From Neobacillus fumarioli NBRC 102428 (GTDB lineage Bacteria > Bacillota > Bacilli > Bacillales > Cytobacillaceae), in contig NZ_BCUZ01000003.1 in NCBI RefSeq assembly GCF_001591485.1, positions 25,250-89,249 on the forward strand: a stretch of 64,000 bases of DNA, given 5' to 3'. How positions within the stretch are numbered: the stretch's first letter is position 1; each line of letters begins with the position of its first letter. Position numbers and translations under genes: made by a program. This document shows, piece after piece, positions 8,606 through 18,916 of the stretch. The notes beneath the pieces were generated by a model that had not been told where the DNA came from, did not search any database, and worked only from the letters and a program-made list of their open reading frames with translations.

Positions 8606-8637
8606 CAAAAGGCCTGGAACCACAAAAGTCCAGGTCT
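8606..8637 (-). terminator. Terminator after dtd
   Basis: On the minus strand CCTGGA pairs with TCCAGG around a 10-base loop, with a partly paired lower stem and a TTTTG tail. It begins right at the dtd stop codon and closes the relA-dtd unit. Confidence 0.65.
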
Positions 8638-9080
8638 TACTCTTTACTGTCTACAATTAATGTTACAGGGCCATCATTGATTAAAGCAACATCCATCATG
8701 GCTCCAAATACACCGGTTTCAACATGAATTCCTTTCTGCCGGAGCAGCTGGTTAAAGGTCCTATATATTTCAATGGCATGTTCTGGTCTTGCTGCCGCCA
8801 AAAAATTAGGCCTTCTGCCTTTACGGCAATCTCCATAAAGAGTGAATTGCGATACAGAAAGAATTTCACCGCCTACATCCAGCAGCGATAAATTCATTTT
8901 CCCGTTTTCGTCTTCGAATATTCTAAGGTTGGCTATTTTATCAGCCAGAAAGCGGGCATCCTCTTCTACATCATCATGCGTAACGCCAACAAGAAGAACA
9001 AGACCCTTGGTGATTTGGCCGGTCACTTCACCGTTTACAGTAACACTGGCCGCTTTACTGCGCTGTACAACAATTCGCAT
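8637..9080 (-). CDS. dtd: D-aminoacyl-tRNA deacylase
   Basis: A 147-residue enzyme that hydrolyses D-aminoacyl-tRNA (and glycyl-tRNA-Ala), keeping D-amino acids out of proteins. Both family signatures are intact: SQFTLYG at residues 77-83 and the Gly-cisPro motif GPVT at 137-140. Length and ends are typical. It follows relA by 12 bases in the same orientation, as in B. subtilis, so the two are probably cotranscribed. Confidence 0.97.
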   Translation of the reverse strand: MRIVVQRSKAASVTVNGEVTGQITKGLVLLVGVTHDDVEEDARFLADKIANLRIFEDENGKMNLSLLDVGGEILSVSQFTLYGDCRKGRRPNFLAAARPEHAIEIYRTFNQLLRQKGIHVETGVFGAMMDVALINDGPVTLIVDSKE

Positions 9081-9092
9081 GCTAAATACTCC

Positions 9093-11288
9093 TTAATTCA
9101 TCATTCGACGGACCGAGTAAATATCAGGAATTTGTTTGATCCGGTCCACAACTTTTCGTAAATGGGCGACATTATGAATCGAAATCGACATATTAATCGC
9201 AGCCATTTTATTACGGTCGGTTTTACCTGTTACAGCCGAAATATTCGTTTTAGTCTCATTCACCGCTTGAAGAACTTCATTTAACAAACCACTGCGGTCA
9301 AAACCGCTAATTTCAATATCAACATTGTATTCTTTGCGATCGTTTAAAGATGATTCCCACTCGACAGGGATTAATCTTGGTTGTGCTTCCTCTTTATCAA
9401 GATTGGTACAATCTGCCCGATGAACGGAAACTCCACGGCCTTTCGTAATATAACCGACAATTTCATCACCTGGAATCGGATTACAGCACCGGGACAGGCG
9501 GATTAACAAGTTATCAATTCCTTGAACTCGGACACCGGATTCCCGTTTTTTCGAGGAAGGAAACGTCTTTAGGTCAGAAATCGCCTTCGTGAGGTCTGCG
9601 GATTGTTCCTGATCGCGTTTTTTCCTCCATTTTTCTGTCAGTCGGTTGGCTACCTGCAAGGCCGTGACCCCATTATAACCAACAGCTGCATACATATCTT
9701 CTTCATTAGAAAAATTAAATTTCTCCGCAACCTTTTTTAAATTTTCTGGAGTTAAAATCTCCTTCACATCAAATTCCATATTGCGGATTTCTTTTTCGAC
9801 CAATTCCTTGCCTTTTATGATATTTTCTTCGCGGCGCTGCTTTTTAAAGAAAGCGCGGATTTTATTTTTCGCCTGTGAAGTTTGTGCAAGCTTAAGCCAA
9901 TCCTGACTTGGTCCGTAAGAATGCTTGGAAGTCAAAATTTCAACAATATCGCCTGTTTTCAGCTTATAATCCAATGTAACCATCTTGCCATTAACTTTGG
10001 CTCCAATCGTCTTATTGCCGATTTCCGAGTGAATTCGATAGGCAAAGTCGATCGGTACAGAACCGGACGGCAATTCGATGACATCCCCTTTTGGTGTAAA
10101 GACAAACACCATGTCGGAAAACAGGTCGATCTTTAATGATTCCATGAATTCTTCAGCATTGGCAATATCATTTTGAAACTCAAGAATTTCTCTGAACCAT
10201 GTCAGCTTTTGATCAAAGGATGTGCTTTCGTTTACAGCCTTCCCCTCTTTATATGCCCAGTGGGCCGCGATCCCGAATTCCGCGATCCGATGCATTTCAA
10301 ATGTGCGGATCTGCACTTCCAAAGGATCACCTTTAGGACCAATCACAGTGGTATGCAAAGACTGATACATATTCGGCTTTGGCATCGCAATATAGTCTTT
10401 GAAGCGTCCTGGCATCGGTTTCCAACATGTATGAATAATTCCCAATACCGCATAGCAATCTTTTATACTACTTACGACAATGCGCACTGCCAGCAAATCA
10501 TAAATTTCATTGAACTGCTTATTTTGCAGGGCCATTTTGCGATAAATGCTGTAAATATGCTTAGGCCTTCCGGAAAGCTCGGCTTTGATTGAAACTTCTT
10601 TCAGCCGATCCTGAACCTCTTTCATAACATCTTCAAGGTATTGCTCCCGTTCCGCCCTCTTCTTCTTCATTAAATTCACAATCCGATAGTATTGCTGCGG
10701 ATTTAAATAGCGCAAAGCCGTATCCTCAAGCTCCCACTTAATCTTTGAGATTCCAAGCCTATGGGCCAATGGTGCAAAAATCTCCAATGTTTCGTTTGAA
10801 ATCCTACGCTGTTTTTCAGCAGGAAGATGTTTAAGTGTCCGCATATTGTGAAGCCGGTCGGCAAGCTTAATCAAAATCACCCTGATATCCTGCGCCATAG
10901 CAACAAACATTTTCCTGTGATTTTCTGCCTGTTGCTCTTCGTGCGATTTATATTTAATTTTCCCTAATTTGGTAACCCCGTCGACAAGCATAGCTATTTC
11001 CGGATTAAAAGCATCCTCTATATCTTGTAAAGATACATTCGTATCTTCCACAACATCATGAAGAAAACCGGCAGCGACCGTATCCGGATCCATCTGCAGA
11101 TCTGCCAAGATTCCCGCAACTTGAATCGGATGAATAATGTACGGTTCACCAGATTTGCGATATTGGTCACGATGAGCATATTTGGCAAATTCATATGCTT
11201 TTTTTACTAAAGCAACATGCTCCTCGTTTAAATATTTCCTAGTCTTGTCGATGACCTGGTCGGCTGTCAACACTTGATCATTCGCCAT
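9093..11288 (-). CDS. relA: Bifunctional (p)ppGpp synthetase/hydrolase RelA/Rel
   Basis: A 731-residue long-form RSH enzyme that makes and degrades the alarmone (p)ppGpp in amino acid starvation. Domain order: HD hydrolase (about 50-150, AGFLHDVVEDTNVS), synthetase (about 235-345, YKEGKAVNE after YQSLHTTVIGPKG), TGS (about 390-455, VFTPKGDVIELP), zinc-finger/helical region with RLSRCCNPIPGD, and a C-terminal ACT domain. Both catalytic motifs look intact. The ATG at 11286-11288 is chosen because AAAGGTGA precedes it and the protein then begins MANDQVLTADQV, as in B. subtilis RelA; 15 more upstream codons are open but unsupported. Confidence 0.97.
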   Translation of the reverse strand: MANDQVLTADQVIDKTRKYLNEEHVALVKKAYEFAKYAHRDQYRKSGEPYIIHPIQVAGILADLQMDPDTVAAGFLHDVVEDTNVSLQDIEDAFNPEIAMLVDGVTKLGKIKYKSHEEQQAENHRKMFVAMAQDIRVILIKLADRLHNMRTLKHLPAEKQRRISNETLEIFAPLAHRLGISKIKWELEDTALRYLNPQQYYRIVNLMKKKRAEREQYLEDVMKEVQDRLKEVSIKAELSGRPKHIYSIYRKMALQNKQFNEIYDLLAVRIVVSSIKDCYAVLGIIHTCWKPMPGRFKDYIAMPKPNMYQSLHTTVIGPKGDPLEVQIRTFEMHRIAEFGIAAHWAYKEGKAVNESTSFDQKLTWFREILEFQNDIANAEEFMESLKIDLFSDMVFVFTPKGDVIELPSGSVPIDFAYRIHSEIGNKTIGAKVNGKMVTLDYKLKTGDIVEILTSKHSYGPSQDWLKLAQTSQAKNKIRAFFKKQRREENIIKGKELVEKEIRNMEFDVKEILTPENLKKVAEKFNFSNEEDMYAAVGYNGVTALQVANRLTEKWRKKRDQEQSADLTKAISDLKTFPSSKKRESGVRVQGIDNLLIRLSRCCNPIPGDEIVGYITKGRGVSVHRADCTNLDKEEAQPRLIPVEWESSLNDRKEYNVDIEISGFDRSGLLNEVLQAVNETKTNISAVTGKTDRNKMAAINMSISIHNVAHLRKVVDRIKQIPDIYSVRRMMN

Positions 11289-11458
11289 GAAATCACCTTT
11301 ATTTTCATCACAGTTTATTAGTCCATAAGGCAAAAGTCACTCTACAAATAAATCGTTCTAAAATAGAATGATTGATACTCTTATCAATTAAAAATAACAT
11401 AGATGTAAAGAGATTGAAACTATTTTCACGTAAATAATGAAATTTTTGTCGAATTTTT

Positions 11459-11509
11459 AAGAAAAGCGCAGGAGCACATAACGAGAGGCTAGACCGCTTG
11501 CGCTGGACA
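11459..11509 (+). repeat. Degenerate intergenic repeat, copy 1
   Basis: The 298-base gap between relA and apt holds a stretch that starts AAGAAAAGCGCA and ends GCGCTGGACA. A second stretch at 42914-42980 has the same start and a CTGGACA end with a different, longer middle. I recall similar AAGCGCA...CTGGACA elements in intergenic regions of several Bacillaceae. Nothing else coding is visible in this gap besides the apt terminator. Confidence 0.45.
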
Positions 11510-11550
11510 ATGCTCGAAGTCAAAATTTATACTTATTTTATTTTTTTAAA

Positions 11551-11581
11551 TAAAGAGAGCACTCTCTCTTCGAGTGCTCTC
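11551..11581 (-). terminator. Terminator after apt
   Basis: A perfect 10-bp stem GAGAGCACTC/GAGTGCTCTC with a 7-base loop is followed on the minus strand by TTTATTTAAA. It starts six bases past the apt stop codon and separates apt from relA. Confidence 0.85.
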
Positions 11582-11586
11582 CATCT

Positions 11587-12099
11587 TTAATACTGCATTA
11601 ATGTTAAAATATCATAGCCGTCAAGTTTACTTCTGCCATTTAAATAGGTTAGCTCAATTATGAAAGCAATACCAGCTACGATGCCTCCAAGCTGTTCTAC
11701 TAATTTAATAGTGGCTTCAATGGTTCCGCCGGTTGCCAATAAATCATCTGTAATAAGAACGCGTTGTCCCGGTTTAATGGCGTCTTTGTGAATCGTTAAT
11801 ACGTCTTTTCCATATTCCAGCCCATAGCTGACTTTAATGGTTTCACGCGGCAATTTTCCTTCTTTGCGCACCGGCGCAAAGCCGACACCTAATGAATAGG
11901 CAACAGGGCAGCCGATGATAAACCCGCGCGCTTCCGGGCCTACAATCAAATCAATCTGTTTATCTTTTGCATAATGTACAATTTGATCAGTAGCATATTT
12001 ATATGCTGCACCATCATTCATTAATGGTGTAATATCTTTGAAAACAATTCCCGGCTTTGGGTAGTCCGGTACGATTGCTACAAATTGAGTTAAGTCCAC
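11587..12099 (-). CDS. apt: Adenine phosphoribosyltransferase
   Basis: A 170-residue salvage enzyme that converts adenine and PRPP to AMP. The PRPP-binding motif [13 protein letters not shown], the [15 protein letters not shown] start and [13 protein letters not shown] are family hallmarks. The start codon is GTG (12097-12099) with AAGGAGG ten bases upstream. It follows recJ by 15 bases and is probably cotranscribed with it, as in other bacilli. Confidence 0.97.
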   Translation of the reverse strand: MDLTQFVAIVPDYPKPGIVFKDITPLMNDGAAYKYATDQIVHYAKDKQIDLIVGPEARGFIIGCPVAYSLGVGFAPVRKEGKLPRETIKVSYGLEYGKDVLTIHKDAIKPGQRVLITDDLLATGGTIEATIKLVEQLGGIVAGIAFIIELTYLNGRSKLDGYDILTLMQY

Positions 12100-12114
12100 T
12101 TATTTACTGCCTCC

Positions 12115-14454
12115 TTAAATTTCAACTGACACTTCTATTACATCATCAAACCATACTTTTAACTCTCGATAGGATGAGAATAACAAGTCCTTTTCTAATG
12201 CAGATTGCTGCTGCTTTGCTTGAAAAGTTTGCGAATCAGTTAAATCTCGCTTCTGCGCTATCTTGTTTAATGAAATAAATCCATTGTCTATTGTAACAAA
12301 TTCCAGTTCAGAAAACACCTTTGTCATGAAATAAATTGTTTCCCGCGACCATCCGCGCTGTTTCGCCACATGATCTGCGTAACGTTTCAAGTCAATCGGG
12401 CCATATTTGGCGAGAAAGGCATAATACCACTTGAAGTGATCTCGGGTCGGAATCATGCTGAAAAAATCACTGGTGTTTTTATAAAAATAAGCATAAATTC
12501 TTGCAGGTTGTTTCCCCTTCAACAGCTGAACAATCATGTCTTTTGAAGGGGGAAGGTCGAATAGCACAAGATTTGCAAGCCTGCAGTCGAAAGCCCGAGC
12601 CTCTGTCTCATTCTGAATTAGAATGGCTTCAAGGCTCGGGTTTGCCTTTATTTTTTCAAAATAATCCTTATGAAAGATAATGACTTTACGGTTTTCACTT
12701 GGAACAGCCTGCTCAATCTTCTTCGTCCGCCACTGGCCGCGAAAATCGAAGAGCTGCCATGAATGAACAGCTAGATCTTGAATCATGATTTGCGGTTTAC
12801 GCAAATTATTCCATTCATTAATTGATAATTCACCTATTAGGGAGATTTTCGCCGCCGGTGAAATTTCGTCCGCTAAAGTGCCTAAACCAAAGCCAACTCC
12901 ATCAAGAGTTTCCCCATTTTCTTGAACGATCATCTTTAGATGGTTATGTTCACTACCAATTTTTCTTATACTGGAAATTTCAACCTGATCTACTAATACC
13001 TTTGGCTTTGGATTATCTACACCAAACGGGGAAAGAAGTTTGACTTCTTCAAGTGCTGCTATCGTGATCGTTTCCAAATTTACTTTCTCATCAAGGGTTG
13101 TAATCGGAATAAAATCTTCTTCACTTAGGGTTTCAGCTGCCAACGTATTTAGACGAATGCGCAATTCATCGACATCATCAAGCTTCAATGTCATTCCTGC
13201 CGCCATCGGATGTCCGCCAAAATGGGGGAGAATATCTCGGCATGTTGAAAGGTTATGAAAAAGGTCAAAGCCTTGGATGCTTCGAGCCGATCCCTTCGCA
13301 AGTCCTTTATCACGATCAAAGCTTAAGACAATGACCGGCCGGTAAAATTTTTCAACAAGTCTTGACGCAACGATTCCGATTACACCGGCATTCCAGCCTT
13401 CTCTTCCAATCACAAGGACTTTATTTTCTGGGCCCGAATAGTGAGTTTCAACTTCTTCTATTGCCTCAGCGGTAATCGTATTCACAATTTCCTGCCTTGT
13501 TTTATTTAAGACTTCTATTTCAGTGGCGAAAATTTCGGCTTCTTCGGGGTCATCTGTCAAGAGAAGCCGAACTGCCAAATCTGCATCTTTTAGACGGCCT
13601 ACAGCGTTAATCCTTGGTCCCAATGTAAAACCTATCGTCTCTTCATTGATGGTTAAGGGATCAATTCCCGCCGATTTAAAAATGGCTTTAAGGCCAATAT
13701 TTTTCGTTGATCTCAATTGTTCAAGCCCTTTTTTGACAATTAAACGGTTCTCTCCTTTTAGAGAAACTAAATCAGCCACAGTGCCAATAACGGCAATTTC
13801 CAGCAAATGTTCCGGAGTTTTCCCATATAAGGCATGAGCTAATTTAAACGCTACCCCGACCCCTGCCAGTTCACGGAATGGATATGTGCTATCAGGGAGC
13901 TTTGGATGAATAATGGCCAAGGCTGTCGGTAGAACCGGCCCCGGTTCATGGTGATCCGTAATAATAAGGTCAAGCCCCAGTTCTTTGGCGACAGCTGCTT
14001 CGTGAACTGCTGCAATACCGTTATCAACGGTAATAATCAATGAAAATCCATTTTCCTTTGCTTGCCGAAAGGCTTGTTCATTTGGTCCATAGCCTTCGGT
14101 GAATCTGTTTGGAATATAAAAATCAACCATTGCTCCCAAGTCAAGCAGTGTCAACATTAATAGCGATGTGCTGCTGATCCCGTCAGCATCATAATCTCCA
14201 TAAATAAGAATGCGCTCATGGTGCTCGATCGCCTGTCGAATCCGGTTAACCGCCAGATCCATCCCTTTTAGCAAAAAAGGATCGTGAAAGTCATCTTTTC
14301 CAAATAAAAAATACCGTGCAGCGTCTACGGTATCTAATCCACGATTGACAAGTAATGATGCAGTTAGAGGTGTAATTTTCAGTTCATTTGCCAGCATCTG
14401 TACCAGATGTTGATCCGGCTTTCGAACAACCCATCTTGTTTTTGACTTTAACAT
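12115..14454 (-). CDS. recJ: Single-stranded-DNA-specific exonuclease RecJ
   Basis: A 779-residue 5'-3' ssDNA exonuclease used in recombinational repair and mismatch repair. The DHH phosphoesterase core has YGDYDADGISSTSLLML, VDNGI and ITDHHEPG; then come the DHHA1 domain (FGGHPMAAGM), an OB-fold region and the Gram-positive C-terminal extension. The start was moved to the ATG at 14452-14454, which has AGAGGTGA upstream; the 17 further open codons run through that binding site. The length is close to B. subtilis RecJ (786). Confidence 0.96.
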   Translation of the reverse strand: MLKSKTRWVVRKPDQHLVQMLANELKITPLTASLLVNRGLDTVDAARYFLFGKDDFHDPFLLKGMDLAVNRIRQAIEHHERILIYGDYDADGISSTSLLMLTLLDLGAMVDFYIPNRFTEGYGPNEQAFRQAKENGFSLIITVDNGIAAVHEAAVAKELGLDLIITDHHEPGPVLPTALAIIHPKLPDSTYPFRELAGVGVAFKLAHALYGKTPEHLLEIAVIGTVADLVSLKGENRLIVKKGLEQLRSTKNIGLKAIFKSAGIDPLTINEETIGFTLGPRINAVGRLKDADLAVRLLLTDDPEEAEIFATEIEVLNKTRQEIVNTITAEAIEEVETHYSGPENKVLVIGREGWNAGVIGIVASRLVEKFYRPVIVLSFDRDKGLAKGSARSIQGFDLFHNLSTCRDILPHFGGHPMAAGMTLKLDDVDELRIRLNTLAAETLSEEDFIPITTLDEKVNLETITIAALEEVKLLSPFGVDNPKPKVLVDQVEISSIRKIGSEHNHLKMIVQENGETLDGVGFGLGTLADEISPAAKISLIGELSINEWNNLRKPQIMIQDLAVHSWQLFDFRGQWRTKKIEQAVPSENRKVIIFHKDYFEKIKANPSLEAILIQNETEARAFDCRLANLVLFDLPPSKDMIVQLLKGKQPARIYAYFYKNTSDFFSMIPTRDHFKWYYAFLAKYGPIDLKRYADHVAKQRGWSRETIYFMTKVFSELEFVTIDNGFISLNKIAQKRDLTDSQTFQAKQQQSALEKDLLFSSYRELKVWFDDVIEVSVEI

Positions 14455-14526
14455 GCCTTTTCGTTCACCTCTTTTGACTTTCTTATTATACAGGAGCTTG
14501 TACAAGGTTTCAATTACAGGAATAAG

Positions 14527-14552
14527 AAAAACCGCAAGAATGTGCGGTTTTT
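14527..14552. terminator. Terminator after secDF
   Basis: A 10-bp perfect stem AAAAACCGCA/TGCGGTTTTT with a 6-base loop lies eight bases beyond the secDF stop codon. The self-complementary A and T runs let it work on either strand; only secDF needs it. Confidence 0.85.
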
Positions 14553-14559
14553 CTCGCTA

Positions 14560-16827
14560 CTACACTTGCGGCTGGTCGGAAATTTTTCGTTTTGTTTTTA
14601 CCGTTTTGATTACACCTTTTTTCTTCAATTCTCTTCCTTTAAACACTACCCATAGACCGGAAGCGATAAAGACGGATGAATAGACACCCACCAATAAACC
14701 GATCAGTAAGGCAAAGGAGAAATTGCGAATGGCCGGGCTGCCGAAGATTAACAAGGAAACAACTGTAATTAAGACCATTAATACCGTGTTCAATGACCTT
14801 GTTAAAGTTTGGCGGATACTGATATTCACCACATCGACGATATCTTGGAATGTTTTCAGCCGTTTTTTCAAACGCATATTTTCACGGATCCGGTCAAATG
14901 TAACAATCGTATCATGGATCGAATATCCGACAATTGTTAAAACAGCCGCAATAAAGTTCAAATCAACTTCCAGCCTTGTGATACTGAAAACAGCAACCAT
15001 AAAGAAAGCGTCATGCAACATTGCAATCACTGCGGCAAGCGCCATAAAGAGTTCAAACCGAAATGTCAAGTAAAGAATCATGCCAATAGAAGCAATTAAG
15101 ACAGCTTTAATGGCATTTTTCGCTAGCTCCCTTCCAATCGTCGGGGAAACTGTACTTACGTTTGGCTCTGTGCCATATTCGTTTTTAAGAGCGGTTTTTA
15201 AGTCGGCAATCTCATTTTTCGATAATACCCCTTTTAACCGGGCGGCTGCCATTTCATTGTTCTTGCCTTCAAGTGTAATATCATCTGTTTGAATATGAAG
15301 TTTGTCAAATGAGCGTTTCACTTGTTCAGTTGTGAGCGGTGATTTTGCCATGACTTCAATTCGCGTACCACTTGAAAAATCAATTGCAAGATTCAAACGG
15401 AAAATAACGAGAACCGCTAATCCAATTGCCAACAAGATTCCGGAGAAGGCGAAAAACATCTTTCTCATTTTCACAAAATCAAATCTGTCAAATCGGGTAG
15501 GAAGACTTAGGGTATCCACATTTTCTTCCATCTTATGAATTCTGAATTTATGGACTCCAAACCATCCCGGTTTGTTTTTCAAGAAACCGCTTTTTACCCA
15601 TAACCCGAGCAGGAAGCGGGAACCGTACACGGCTGTTAAAAAGCTCATGAATACACTTAAAATAAGCATGGTCGCAAATCCTTTAACAGAACTTGTCCCG
15701 AAATAGAATAATACTGCAGCCGCGATAATCGTATTCAAATTGGAATCAAGAATGGCCGTAAACGCATGTTTTTCACCGGCTTGGAAGGCAGCTTTAATCG
15801 ATTTACCTAGCTTTATCTCTTCCTTGATCCGCTCATAGGTAATTATATTCGCATCCACCGCCATACCGACACCTAGGATCAGAGCCGCGATTCCCGGCAG
15901 TGTCAACACTGCATTCATCCAGTGGAAGACAAGCAAGACTAAATAGATATAGACGCTTAATGTGACAATGGCAATAAATCCCGGGAAGCGATAATACACA
16001 AGCATAAATAAATAAATAATTGCTATCCCGATAATGCCAGCAAAAATCGTATCATGCAGTGCCTGTTGTCCAAACTTTGCACCGACAGAAGTTGAGTATA
16101 TTTCCTTAAGTTTCACAGGCAAGGATCCAGCATTCAAAAGAGAAGCTAAAGTTTGTGCTTCTTTCGTTGTGAAATTCCCAACAATCGATACCGTATTTTG
16201 ATTAAATACTTGGTTTACCGTTGGAGCAGACAAGTATTTTGGATGCTTCTTGCCAGCTTCCTTCTTAAAGGAGTCTTTTCCCTCCTGGAAGTCAAGCCAA
16301 ATAACCAAAAGATTGTTCGGATATGGTTTGCTAGAGATCTCTTTCGTAACTTTTGCAAACTTTGCGGCACTCTTTAATGTCAGGGTTACACTTGGCTTGC
16401 CATCCTGGTCAAATGTTTGCTTTGCCCCCCCTTGCTTTAAATCCGAACCATCCATCATAAGCTTATCATTGACATCACGGAAAGTAAGATTCGCCTGGGT
16501 CGATAAAATCTGCCGCGCTTGATTTTGGTCTTTAACACCGGCAAGCTGAACACGAATCCGATTATTTCCTTCAATTTGAATACTTGGTTCGCTTACCCCG
16601 AGAACATTGATCCGCTTATCGAGCGCTTCAGCTGTACTGGCCAAAACGGTTTTGTCAATTTTCTGCCCTTTCTTAGCAGGCTGGACCTGGTATAAAACCT
16701 CAAAACCACCTTGAAGGTCGAGTCCAAGATTAATATGTTTTAATATGTTCTGAGTCGTTCCCCCTATTGCCCCTCCCAAAAGCAGGACAATCAGGACAAA
16801 CGCAATAATTCTGCTGCGCTTTACCAT
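14560..16827 (-). CDS. secDF: SecDF fusion, protein-export accessory membrane protein
   Basis: A 755-residue RND-type membrane protein in which SecD and SecF are fused, as in B. subtilis (737). SecDF couples the proton gradient to late steps of SecYEG export. One N-terminal helix is followed by a large periplasm-side P1 domain with GLDLQGGFEVLYQV. Helices 2-6 follow with GVGMAVDANIITYERI, then the SecF half with helix 7, RLNLAIDFSSGTRIEV and VGYSIHDTIVTFDRI, for about 12 helices in all. The start has AGGAGG. The product overlaps functionally with YajC, encoded at 20192. Confidence 0.97.
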   Translation of the reverse strand: MVKRSRIIAFVLIVLLLGGAIGGTTQNILKHINLGLDLQGGFEVLYQVQPAKKGQKIDKTVLASTAEALDKRINVLGVSEPSIQIEGNNRIRVQLAGVKDQNQARQILSTQANLTFRDVNDKLMMDGSDLKQGGAKQTFDQDGKPSVTLTLKSAAKFAKVTKEISSKPYPNNLLVIWLDFQEGKDSFKKEAGKKHPKYLSAPTVNQVFNQNTVSIVGNFTTKEAQTLASLLNAGSLPVKLKEIYSTSVGAKFGQQALHDTIFAGIIGIAIIYLFMLVYYRFPGFIAIVTLSVYIYLVLLVFHWMNAVLTLPGIAALILGVGMAVDANIITYERIKEEIKLGKSIKAAFQAGEKHAFTAILDSNLNTIIAAAVLFYFGTSSVKGFATMLILSVFMSFLTAVYGSRFLLGLWVKSGFLKNKPGWFGVHKFRIHKMEENVDTLSLPTRFDRFDFVKMRKMFFAFSGILLAIGLAVLVIFRLNLAIDFSSGTRIEVMAKSPLTTEQVKRSFDKLHIQTDDITLEGKNNEMAAARLKGVLSKNEIADLKTALKNEYGTEPNVSTVSPTIGRELAKNAIKAVLIASIGMILYLTFRFELFMALAAVIAMLHDAFFMVAVFSITRLEVDLNFIAAVLTIVGYSIHDTIVTFDRIRENMRLKKRLKTFQDIVDVVNISIRQTLTRSLNTVLMVLITVVSLLIFGSPAIRNFSFALLIGLLVGVYSSVFIASGLWVVFKGRELKKKGVIKTVKTKRKISDQPQV

Positions 16828-16950
16828 TATGTACTAAATTCCTCCTTAGTGCGCACTGCCGGCATTTTGCATACCAGCCTTATTAAAAAAGTCACTGCCT
16901 TCATTATGGAATAAGAGTGAAAGCCTGTCAATTTGCGAGGTAAATGAATC

Positions 16951-17244
16951 TTACTTCAATAGCTCTTTCCATTCATTTTCATCATCCATTGAAAACTCTG
17001 TCGATTTATATGACTCGATCGCCGCATAGCTAATGAAATCGCTTACCTTAATAGTTAGAATATCTTGGATAATTTGATGAAGTTTTGGCTCATCCTTTGC
17101 CTTTTTCCACTTTTTCTTAATTAAAAATTCCCAAAGTTCAGTTTCTGTTATCGAATCATAACCAAGCAAACGAAACTCTTCCAGTTTACTGGATAAAACT
17201 GGCTGTACTTGTAAGCGAAACGATTCATACACACTTTGTTCCAC
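16951..17244 (-). CDS. comN: Post-transcriptional regulator ComN
   Basis: A 97-residue cytoplasmic protein of the YrzD/ComN family, with the family core LLGYDSITETELWEFLIKKKW and an acidic C-terminus (MDDENEWKELL). In B. subtilis ComN promotes accumulation of comE operon mRNA and localises to division sites and poles through DivIVA. The position between secDF and spoVB matches B. subtilis. A GGGGGGAG sequence precedes the ATG. This is the only competence-specific gene I recognise in the window apart from the shared peptidase. Confidence 0.88.
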   Translation of the reverse strand: MEQSVYESFRLQVQPVLSSKLEEFRLLGYDSITETELWEFLIKKKWKKAKDEPKLHQIIQDILTIKVSDFISYAAIESYKSTEFSMDDENEWKELLK

Positions 17245-17360
17245 TTTAGCTCCCCCCTTTTTTTCTCGAAAAGCAATTACTGGTTGTCATGCTTTGTCCA
17301 TTTCCATGCATATAGTTAATTGTATATGATATCGCCTAATTTGAGAAGGTGGGAAGGAGC

Positions 17361-18914
17361 ATGTCGAAGTTTTTAAAAGGGACTTTCATCCTATTAATTG
17401 CAGGTTTTATTACAAGAATTCTTGGATTTATTAATCGGATTGTCATCGCGCGCTGTATTGGCGAGGAAGGGGTCGGCCTTTACATGATGGCATTTCCGAC
17501 ATTTATTCTAGTGGTAACGATCACACAAATGGGACTTCCGGTTGCCATTTCAAAAAATGTCGCTGAAGCTGAAGCAAAAGGAGATTTTGCGGAAATCAAA
17601 AAAATTTTGGTCGTTTCGCTGGCCTTGACCATTGGTTTATCGGTTATTTTTACACCAGCATTACTCTTACTTGCCCCTTTCCTTTCTACAACCCTTTTTA
17701 CAGACCAAAGAATTTATTATCCTTTAATGGCAATTGCACCAGTGATCCCGGTTATTGCGGTTTCTTCTGTTTTAAGGGGCTACTTCCAAGGACGGCAAAA
17801 TATGCGGCCGGCGGCGAACTCGCAAATACTGGAACAATTAGTGAGAATCACATTAATTGCAGTCATGACAAAAGCCTTTATTCCATATGGCATTGAATAT
17901 GCTGCGGCAGCTGCCATGGTGTCTTCGGTCATTGGAGAACTTGTTTCACTTGCTTATTTAATGACAACCTTTAAATTAAAAAAACGTTTTAAACTTCGAA
18001 ATAACTTTTTTCAATTTGTTCAGTCAGGAAAGGAAACATTCCATAATCTAATGGAAATTGCTATCCCTTCCATGGGCAGCAGGATGATCGGCTCTGTTTC
18101 CTGGTTTTTTGAACCGATTGTCGTTGCCCATAGTTTGGCGATTGCTGGTGTTATTGCCGCGGAGGCAACGAAACAATATGGTGCCTTAACTGGATACGCA
18201 CTGCCGCTGTTAATGCTGCCGTCATTCGTCACCTTTTCACTCGCAACTTCGCTTGTCCCTGCGATCAGCGAAGCCAATTCGCGCAATAATCAAAAATTGA
18301 TTGAGTACCGCCTTCAGGAAGCGTTAAGGTTTGTATTTTTAACCGGCGGACTGGCTGTGATTGTTCTATATGTTTTGGCTGACCCCTTGATGCAGATCAT
18401 GTATGGTTCCACAAATGGTTCCTATTTTATCCGGGTGATGGCGCCATTCTTTTTATTTTATTATTATCAAGGCCCGCTGCAAGCCGTGCTGCAAGCATTA
18501 AATCTGGCAAGGGCTGCGATGATTAATAGTTTAATTGGTGCGGTTGTGAAAACGGCCGTCATCTTTTTACTTGCCTCCCAGGCTGCGTTTGGCATAACCG
18601 GTGCTGCATTGGGGATTGTTATTGGCTTCGTCGTCGTCACTGCCCTGCATTTTGCCACTGTCATCAAAAAAGTTTCTTTCACCTTTTACATCCGCGATTA
18701 TGTAAAGGGATTTCTTGCGATGGGAGCTTCAGGTTATATAGGCTGGTGGCTGCTTGACAATATCCAGCTTGATGAGCCGTTGCTCACGAGATTATTCATT
18801 TCCCTGTGCGGCATGACGCTATCCTATACAGTGTTATTACTCATTTTGGGACTGATTAAGAAAGATGATTTAAAACGCATTCCATGGATCGGGAAATTTT
18901 TTTCTGCTGCTTAA
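17361..18914 (+). CDS. spoVB: Stage V sporulation protein B (MOP-family polysaccharide flippase)
   Basis: A 517-residue polytopic membrane protein with about 14 helices, of the MATE/MOP flippase superfamily. SpoVB is needed for spore cortex synthesis and is thought to move lipid-linked peptidoglycan precursor. Family features: the start KFLKGTFILLIAGFITRILG, RIVIARCIGEEGVGLYMMAFP and GYFQGRQNMRPAANSQILEQLVR. The ATG at 17361 is preferred because AAGGTGG lies eight bases upstream; a GTG at 17349 has no binding site. No sigma-E promoter was identified with confidence in the 116-base gap before it. Confidence 0.94.
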   Translation: MSKFLKGTFILLIAGFITRILGFINRIVIARCIGEEGVGLYMMAFPTFILVVTITQMGLPVAISKNVAEAEAKGDFAEIKKILVVSLALTIGLSVIFTPALLLLAPFLSTTLFTDQRIYYPLMAIAPVIPVIAVSSVLRGYFQGRQNMRPAANSQILEQLVRITLIAVMTKAFIPYGIEYAAAAAMVSSVIGELVSLAYLMTTFKLKKRFKLRNNFFQFVQSGKETFHNLMEIAIPSMGSRMIGSVSWFFEPIVVAHSLAIAGVIAAEATKQYGALTGYALPLLMLPSFVTFSLATSLVPAISEANSRNNQKLIEYRLQEALRFVFLTGGLAVIVLYVLADPLMQIMYGSTNGSYFIRVMAPFFLFYYYQGPLQAVLQALNLARAAMINSLIGAVVKTAVIFLLASQAAFGITGAALGIVIGFVVVTALHFATVIKKVSFTFYIRDYVKGFLAMGASGYIGWWLLDNIQLDEPLLTRLFISLCGMTLSYTVLLLILGLIKKDDLKRIPWIGKFFSAA

Positions 18915-18916
18915 AG

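Noticed and set aside
8078..8660. Two plus-strand frames across the T-box region and upstream of it
   Set aside because: They are antisense to the hisS leader and to the small minus-strand gene, have Cys/His/Phe-rich non-protein-like composition and no binding sites.
11308..11523. 71-codon minus-strand frame between relA and apt
   Set aside because: Overlaps the relA leader and a repeat copy, odd composition, no ribosome binding site.
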